Shown here piece by piece: positions 58,180 through 64,000 of a DNA stretch of 64,000 bases. The stretch is from assembly GCA_963932465.1 (NCBI GenBank), contig OZ010796.1:72109974-72173973 (forward strand), in the 5' to 3' direction. Below the pieces are notes generated by a model. The model was given only the letters and a program-made list of their open reading frames with translations, was not told the origin of the DNA and ran no database searches. The position numbers were made by a program, and so were the translations under genes. The stretch's first letter is position 1. Every line of letters begins with the position of its first letter. This stretch comes from Maratus speciosus (Eukaryota > Arthropoda > Arachnida > Araneae > Salticidae).

Positions 58180-58383
58180 CCCCTTGCGGACGAGCGACCG
58201 GTATTCGTGCCACGTAAGTTGCTCAGAATCGGGGATTATTCTCACCAGTAAATTTTTATTGTAAATTTTGTCTTATTTAATCCGAGATTTTTCCCGATTC
58301 AATTAGGCAAAAATTTCGGTTTTAAAAAACCGGTGATTAAAGATTAAAAAATCTGCAAAAGACGCTCGTCCCCAAGCGGTTAA
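58176..58383. mobile_element. TTAA-flanked mini-element (208 bp), GGACGAGCG subfamily
   Basis: Starts TTAACCCCTTGCGGACGAGC; the right end in reverse complement is TTAACCGCTTGGGGACGAGC. It shares its left TTAA with the right TTAA of the 744-bp element beside it. Relative of 51093-51300, in opposite orientation. Confidence 0.75.
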
Positions 58384-59155
58384 ATCAGTCTGGTTTTAAC
58401 AATTTGACATTTATTGCTTTTGTATTGCTACTGAGTATTGCATTGCACAAATATATCATTAAAAGTTGTTATCTGGGCTTTAAAAGTCGTTGGTAGATAG
58501 AGAACGCCGCCCATGTCATTAAGTATGTCCTAACTGTCCATATGTTTAAACGTTAATATCTCAGCCAATTACTGACGATTTTTTTTTTCTAAAATCATTA
58601 TCAGCAATTCTTTTATACTTCTGCTGCGAGAAACACCTCCAGCGCTTCTCAACTCCTTTGCTGAATGCTTGCAAATCAAAATTTGTGTGTAACGGAAAAA
58701 TGAGCTTTTCTCAAAAATTATGGGACCTAAGGTAATCGCTATAATTTTTCTGCAAGGTTTACGTTAACGTCTACTACCTCTAATTTTTTCATAATTTTAG
58801 TTTCTGTAGATTCGGAATTAGATGGGGGGTGGGGGACATATTTTTGCACTACATTTTCGACAATATCTCTGAAAATATAATACCTAAAATTAAAAGAAAT
58901 GTGTTTTTGAGTTCAGCATTACAAAAGCTTTCACACGATACCCCACATGATGTACAAAGAAAAGATTATTTTTTCCAAGTAACTTAATCAGACCCTCTAC
59001 ATTTTTCCTAAATATATTTGTGAATGTTTAATAATCTGTAAATATGTGGGTCAATAGTCTTTATTACTTGCCCGAATTTGAACTTTCCACGTTCCATAGT
59101 TTACGAGTAAAGTGGCTGTGACAGACAGACAGATAGACACAGGAGTGATCTTATA
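58384..59155. other. non-coding part of the insertion, no gene recognised
   Basis: Bases 58500-59100 lead into the 'gacagacagacagata' tract and hairpin, and are probably the tail of one mobile element. No coding frame is visible. Confidence 0.35.
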
Positions 59156-59191
59156 ATGGTTCCGTTTTTACTTTTCAAGTACGGAACCCTA
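59156..59191. repeat. terminal hairpin of inserted element
   Basis: GGTTCCGTTTTTAC and GTACGGAACC pair as a stem (GGTTCCGT/ACGGAACC), followed by CTAAAAATGG. It could be a 3' terminal structure of a Helitron-like or LINE-like element. Confidence 0.5.
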
Positions 59192-59213
59192 AAAATGGAA
59201 AATTTCAAAATAA

Positions 59214-60064
59214 TCGCTGAAATGGCGTCCGAACACCAAAAACATCTGATAGAGATGACAGGAAACTGAAGCCTATAGTTAAGAAAAACCGTTTTAAAAG
59301 TGTGTGATTCTTGCGCCGAAAATCGAAAGAAGGAGTTGAAGTTTCTAAATCGACAACATTAAGACGTCTCCATAAATTTAACTTTAAATCTCGTGTACCG
59401 AAAATAAAACCTCTCATGACTACAAAACAAAAGCGTATACGATTGAATTGGTGTAAATCAAGACGTTTATGGAGCGAAGAATATTGGAAAAATATATTAT
59501 TTAGTGGTGAAAGTACGTTTTGTGTTTCATATGGTAATCAAGGTATTCGAGTTTGGAGAATTAAGCAAGAAGCATTTGATAAAGAATGCCTTAAACGTTC
59601 TGTAAAATTTGCTGCTCGTGTCATGGTTTGGGGTTGCATGAGTGCAGAAGGACCTGGAAAGTTATGCATCGTCTACGAAAAGGTTAACTCTCAGATACAT
59701 CAAGAAATTTTGGAATATTACATGATTCCATCACCAGAAGATGTATTTGAAGATGATTTCATCTTTCAACAAGATTTAGCGCCACCGCATTCCTGGTGTC
59801 AACTAAGAATTGGTTCCACCAACTCAATATTAAAGTATTCCCTTGGCCACCAAACTCGCCAGACCTTAATCCCATCGAAAACTTATGGTGTATAATGAAG
59901 AAAAACTCCAAGAAAATCCTCCTGCAAGTAAAACTGAATTAGTGGCACGTACAAAGTCTATTTGGGCTAATATTGATAGAAATGTTTGTAAACACCTTGT
60001 ATATAGTATGCAAGATCGATTTCACGCTGTTATGAAAGCCAGAGGGGATGCTACAAAATATTAA
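59214..60064 (+). pseudogene. Tc1-like transposase, main part (after insertion)
   Basis: Reading starts NGVRTPKTSDRDDRKLKPIV then KKNRFKSV, stops, and continues open from 59311: KEGVEVSKSTTLRRLHKFNF (second DNA-binding subdomain), LNWCKSRRLWSEEYWKN, ILFSGESTF, MVWGCMSAEGPGKLC, FIFQQDLAPPHS. In Tc1 the first catalytic Asp lies in LFSDES; here GGT encodes Gly, so one metal ligand is lost. The second Asp is present. A one-base shift near 59790 moves the frame; the next frame reads SPDLNPIENLWCIMKKKL (catalytic Glu), continues to GDATKY and stops at 60064. Together with 53557-53728 it makes a full-length (~340 residue) transposase relic of the family seen at 33276-34706. Confidence 0.85.
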
Positions 60065-60176
60065 CTACCATTTACTTCATATTCATAAGGTAATATTGTT
60101 GCATAAAATAAAATATTCTAATATTTTGAACCAATCTAAATTTTATTCTAATATTTTGTTGTGTTTCAGAAAGCTG

Positions 60177-62416
60177 TATACCTAATTTTATATTTTGTAA
60201 ATGGTAAAATCTTATCTAATCATTCCAGATTTAATTTATAAGAAATTTAATTTCATTTACTTAGTATCAAAAATAATTAAATGAGAAATAATTTTTTCTT
60301 TTTACTTATTTATCACATTCTTCAAATATAATAAGTGTTTTGAATCAAAATCTATGGGAAGTGCGTGAACTATGTAAAAGATAAACTCAAAATACTTTGA
60401 GTTTTTAAATGTTTATATTTTATAGCTTCAAAATTTATTATGTTGGAATTTTAAATTTTTTTTACTAAAATTGTCGGCGTATTTACTGTTATGCTTTTAT
60501 TGTTCTTAGATATCAGAATTCAGGACTGCAAAAAATTCGCGCGTTATTTTTCTGACGTATTGATTAATACTAATTTGTGTTGAAATAAAATTTAAAGTAA
60601 CTAAAGAATTAACAATGTATAAGATAAATGAACATTCACATTTTAATAAATAATGTATTATATTAAAAATATATGGCTATCTATTTGTATTTTAGAACAT
60701 CTCCTAGAATATGGAACATTGGGTTATAAAATTAACATTAACGCTTTGATCTGAGGATTTCACACTACTCAGAATTTTAAAATTTTAATTAATTTCCAAA
60801 ATATAATTATTATTATTTGTACTTTTAAATGGTATTTTTGTAAAAATGATAAGTACTTGACTTCATTTTCGTGAAAAAAAAAGAAAGGAAAAAGGAAATA
60901 ATGGGATACGGTCTGCCATTCTAACTAGCAAGCAAATATCTCTATTTTTTTTTTTTTTTTAAGAAATAGATGAAATGCTTTTAAGTTTACGTTCTCTTTA
61001 AAAAATTGTAATATAACGAATATCCATGTTAGACTTACTCCCACATTTACTATAATTATTACCGAATGTCTTTAATCTCCCTATATATATTACGCTATCG
61101 TATGTGGCACAGAATCGCTAATATTTGTTAATTGTTTAATGCAACGGCCGAATGAAACGCATCTCGTTGGTTATTGAACAGCATTTAATGCATCTCCATA
61201 CCTATAAGGGGGTTACTGTAGGGGGGACCCTCTTCTGTCGCCAAATGTAGCTAAGTTTGTTGCCTGCTTAGCGATATATCACCAAATTTGGCGACCAAAA
61301 TGAGTTGCCAAAAGTGACCCCTACTTGGTGATATCTCTAATATTTCGCCAAATTCCCATAGACTTCCATTGTAATTGTAAACCAATAGGGATTACTTGCT
61401 TACAGAAAATCAACCAATTGAGATATTTTAATGCAACTAAAACTAATATTAACTTAAGGGATTATATTAATTATATTTAAGGGAGTCCAAGTAAATTAAA
61501 TTATGAATAAAAGTAACACGATACAATGCTTAGCATGCTTTCTCAAACATAAATTTTAAGGGAGACCAAACTGGTCGCCAAGGGCGGCTAGTATTTGAAA
61601 ATTATTTATGGTATGAAATACCCTTTTAAGAATTTGTTTAAAATGTAGATGATTAGACTCCGTTAGGTAGAATTCCGATCAATGGAGTCTATGCTAAACG
61701 CGTATCCTGAGATTGGATGTTTTTGTCCAAACCATAACAACCTATACCACAGAACTTGACGATATTCAGTTCGACGAGTTCGTTTTGAAAAGTTACACAA
61801 GTAAACAAACATTAGCTTGATGATAATGGCAAGCTTGCAATTTTTTTTTCGAAATCTTCACGAGAAACTAAATGTTATTACTCGTATGTCGTCATTCTCT
61901 TATGAATAAATTCTACTATAATTGCATCAAAGTCTCGTCATTTACAAAATACAATTATTGTAAATTGATTTACTGCAAATAGGGTCTGCAAATAGGATTT
62001 CTGGTTTATAATAAGAAATTAAACAAAAAATGAATGCGATAAATCTTTTAAAGTTCAAAATAAAATAAAATTTATTTTTTTGTCTCAAAATCGAAACATC
62101 TCATACAACGCAAAAAACATCGGGATGCTGCACCAGCTAGTAAATAATAAAAAGAAATATACCTTATTTACTTGCAAATTTTTGCAATTTCTTTGGTGCT
62201 AAAAGTAGGGGGTATGAAATATACGCGAGTTGTTTCTTTTACGGATTTATTGATATTTTTTTTCTAAGAGGGAAAAAACGGAGAAATTAAAAATATATAT
62301 ATTTTTTTAAGATGAATATAGCTTTTTGTAAGATAATTAGTAATTAATGATTTTCATTATATATTTAATAATAAAATGAAATATTTAGGTAAAGACTTAG
62401 GATTAGGTTAGGACTA
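60177..62416. other. AT-rich region, no gene recognised
   Basis: 61200-61350 holds repeated 'tcgccaaat'/'ggcgaccaaa' words that partly pair with each other; possibly a decayed repeat. No open frame above 60 codons and no exon-like segment was found. Confidence 0.4.
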
Positions 62417-62951
62417 CAGTGTCATCGAAAAATAATGCCTAGATTTTAAATAACTGCCACAAAAAACTATGAAAGGTAATTTATTGGATTTAGTCTTATA
62501 ATGTGCGGCAAAAAATATTTTTTTTCATACCTTAGTATGTTTCAATGTGAGCACCGTTCGGTGTGCACCAGGAGCAAATGTGTGCAATGCAAGCACCGGG
62601 AGCAGTTTGACCTAGATAAGTTCTCAGAAAAAGCCGCTGTACACTGACTATTGACTTTGACTCCACATACCAAATCACGCACTGTTCTTTTTCTTGCACG
62701 GTCAACATCGTACTATGCTTTTTGTTGCACGGTCAACATCGTACTGAGCAGCTGCAGTCTGGCGCGTCGGCTGACCTTGACGACTGCGCAACTAATCCGC
62801 GCATAACACAGACACGCAAGCGAATTCTGGTGAACTAAAACCAAACACGCGTTCACCATTTATCGTATAGTGAAAGAATTACTCATTTAATAGAAAAGGT
62901 TTCGATGTTATGATTTTTTTTAAATCTAGGCATTATTTTTCGATGACCCTG
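62417..62951 (-). mobile_element. mariner-type mini-element (535 bp) with 30-bp ends
   Basis: The left end CAGTGTCATCGAAAAATAAT and the right end in reverse complement CAGGGTCATCGAAAAATAAT continue identically into 'gcctagattt', flanked by TA on both sides. Inside on the minus strand is a fused transposase mini-frame. A 31-base segment around its start ('gcacggtcaacatcgtact') is duplicated in tandem. Confidence 0.85.
62532..62708 (-). CDS. 58-aa mini-frame: N- and C-terminus of a mariner-like transposase fused in frame
   Basis: ATG at 62708 gives MLTVQEKEQCVIWYVESKSI, the opening helix region typical of mariner-like transposases that start with an 'EKxxCVxW' motif. It runs in frame into a short C-terminal part, APGACIAHICSWCTPNGAHI, ending ETY and TAA at 62532. 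The GAHIE-type ending is the usual last segment of this transposase family, so ~280 residues with all catalytic acids are deleted, yet the frame is unbroken. It could make a short DNA-binding-type peptide, or be open by chance after a deletion that happened to keep frame. A second, tandemly duplicated start region lies just upstream. No promoter evidence. Confidence 0.5.
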   Translation of the reverse strand: MLTVQEKEQCVIWYVESKSIVSVQRLFLRTYLGQTAPGACIAHICSWCTPNGAHIETY

Positions 62952-63628
62952 TATTTCGCGTGCTTTTAATTAAGGCATTTCAGAGGATGTCGAAATCTTT
63001 AAAAAGTCTTTACCTTGCAATTTCTGTCTCTATTTCCCAGTTTTTTTTTTTTATTATTATAAATTTAGAACATGAACAATTTAAGAAAATTTAGGCAAAT
63101 CTTAATGTAGATCAATTATTATTCAACACAATACCGTAATATAACTAACCCTCTAATAAATAATTATAATACAAACTATGGGTCAAAACGCACCGGTCGA
63201 GATTGAAAGACCTCCACTAATTCGCAGAATATGCTGTCCGCGCGTCCGTCCGCGACCCTTAAAACCTTTCTAACAATGACCCGGAACGGCAGGCAGCAGA
63301 CCCGATCATGGAAGTTGTCCCCGAAAAAATTTAAAAGCTAAATTCAATACCTGAAGAGCAATTGAAATTTGGAAGGAGTAGAGCCGGGGGGTTGCTCCCT
63401 AACGATCCCTAACCTATATCCTCTGAGCCCGCCCCCTCATTTTTTCTGCGTTTTGATGAATTAAAAAAAATAATAGTTGTTGGTAGATACTAATATCATT
63501 AGATACAACAGTTTCCCCTATTATCAGTTCAATTCTCTTAAACTGCTTGTAAAGTAAATTATGGAGGAATAATATATATATACACATGTATAACCATTAT
63601 AGAATATTACAAATCATTATATATATGG
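62952..63628. other. spacer with GC-richer stretch
   Basis: 63180-63440 is clearly less AT-rich ('gtccgcgcgtccgtccgcga', 'agccggggggttgctcccta') than its surroundings, but neither strand shows a recognised coding or RNA signature. A short frame from ATG at 63178 stops after ~31 codons. Confidence 0.3.
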
Positions 63629-64000
63629 TATCCCAAAAGTCCCTGACACTTTTTAAAATTCAGTACAAAATCAAGTAATTGTCATACAGAAGTACGGTTT
63701 GGACTAAAAAGCTTCTCACGATGAAAAGTTTTCTTCAAACGAATAAAAAATTTAGTTCCAAACTTTGATCATAGATGGCGCCACTTTTCCGTATGTTTGG
63801 TTTCAAACATGCGTTTTTTTTTTTTTTAATTTTCTGATTAGTTTCGATTTGGATTCAAAGTACCAACCTACGCAATAACCTTTTTCGCTGGGAGTCGTCA
63901 TTTCTGTGTCACAACGTCAAAACTATTATGAAAATCAGAAAAAATGCATGTCTGAAATCAAACATACGCTATCTATGATCGAAGTTTGGAACTAATTTTT
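63629..64000. mobile_element. mariner-type palindromic element, cut by window end
   Basis: Begins GGTATCCCAAAAGTCCCTGA, a GG(T/G)xTCCCAAAA terminus. 'agttccaaactttgatcata' (63752) pairs with 'tatctatgatcgaagtttgg' (63969), and 'gtatgtttggtttcaaacat' with 'tgtctgaaatcaaacatacg'. The right terminus lies beyond the window. Confidence 0.6.

Larger units (their letters stand above)
53729..59213. mobile_element. 5.5-kb insertion of nested repeats inside a Tc1 transposase
   Basis: TCGC precedes (53725-53728) and follows (59214-59217), a candidate 4-base target duplication. The right end contains 'ggttccgtttttac' and 'gtacggaaccctaa', a hairpin (59156-59191) after a short 'gacagacagacagatagaca' tract. 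The left end has no clear structure. Inside are palindromes, minisatellites and three TTAA elements. No retroelement or transposase frame was seen, so the vehicle is unknown; it may be several insertions. Confidence 0.45.
53199..60176 (+). mobile_element. Tc1-like element split by a 5.5-kb insertion
   Basis: The left end CAGCTCATATTCAAAATATT and the right end in reverse complement CAGCTTTCTGAAACACAACA then AAATATTAGAATAAA are each flanked by TA; 'caaaatattagaata' recurs inside both ends. The transposase starts at 53557 and resumes at 59218. Removing 53729-59213 leaves ~1.49 kb, matching the 1431-bp relative at 33276-34706. Confidence 0.75.

Overview
The window looks like a stretch of a gene-poor, AT-rich animal genome, probably an arthropod and perhaps a chelicerate. 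It has spliceosomal intron signals, homopolymer runs, microsatellites, and dense cut-and-paste DNA transposons with their short derivatives (Tc1/mariner, hAT, pogo/Tigger and TTAA-flanked types). The taxon is inferred from this style; no marker fixes it. There is no bacterial-type gene organisation. Most long open frames are chance frames inside AT-rich repeats.

The only convincing host gene sequence is one exon of a flavin-containing monooxygenase (FMO) on the + strand (32073-32438). It carries the FAD-binding Rossmann start and ends at a GT donor. No later FMO exon was recognised in the remaining 31.5 kb, so everything to its right is either a very long intron or lies beyond a broken gene.

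Layout. 0-7.3 kb: fragments of a TA-flanked element, GGCCCG-rich and GACTCC-rich repeats, two TTAA-flanked mini-elements and a three-unit tandem repeat. 7.3-11.9 kb: a TA-flanked palindrome split by a hAT-like element that itself holds three further insertions. 12.3-13.5 kb: a full TIR element related to the fragment at the window start. 14.4-20.1 kb: an IR/DR-type Tc1 element with a dead transposase, split by a TTAA element, a 152-bp minisatellite and a hAT element with a perfect 8-bp target duplication. 20.2-26.9 kb: an internally deleted mariner, small palindromic elements, an inverted pair of tRNA-like sequences and a Tigger remnant. 27.4-29.2 kb: a decaying ~315-bp tandem array. 29.8-31.9 kb: a TTAA element, a perfect hairpin, a hAT remnant and a probable Penelope-like fragment. 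32.0-32.4 kb: the FMO exon. 33.3-34.7 kb: a Tc1 copy with perfect 28-bp TIRs. 35.7-48.7 kb: 27 tandem units of a 479-bp satellite. 49-64 kb: more small palindromes, a Tc1 copy split by a 5.5-kb block of nested repeats, and a mariner mini-element with an intact 58-codon frame.

The most interesting points are three. First, the 479-bp satellite monomer contains one end and part of the body of a palindromic transposon whose more complete relative lies at 22606-23016, plus a stretch of non-element flank; the array therefore seems to have grown from a transposon insertion site. Second, at least eight ~200-250-bp elements flanked by TTAA share an internal CACCAG-type motif despite unlike bodies. Third, two mariner mini-elements keep only the first and last parts of a transposase frame, one as an intact 58-aa fusion. 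No new host system (immune, biosynthetic or similar) was recognised.
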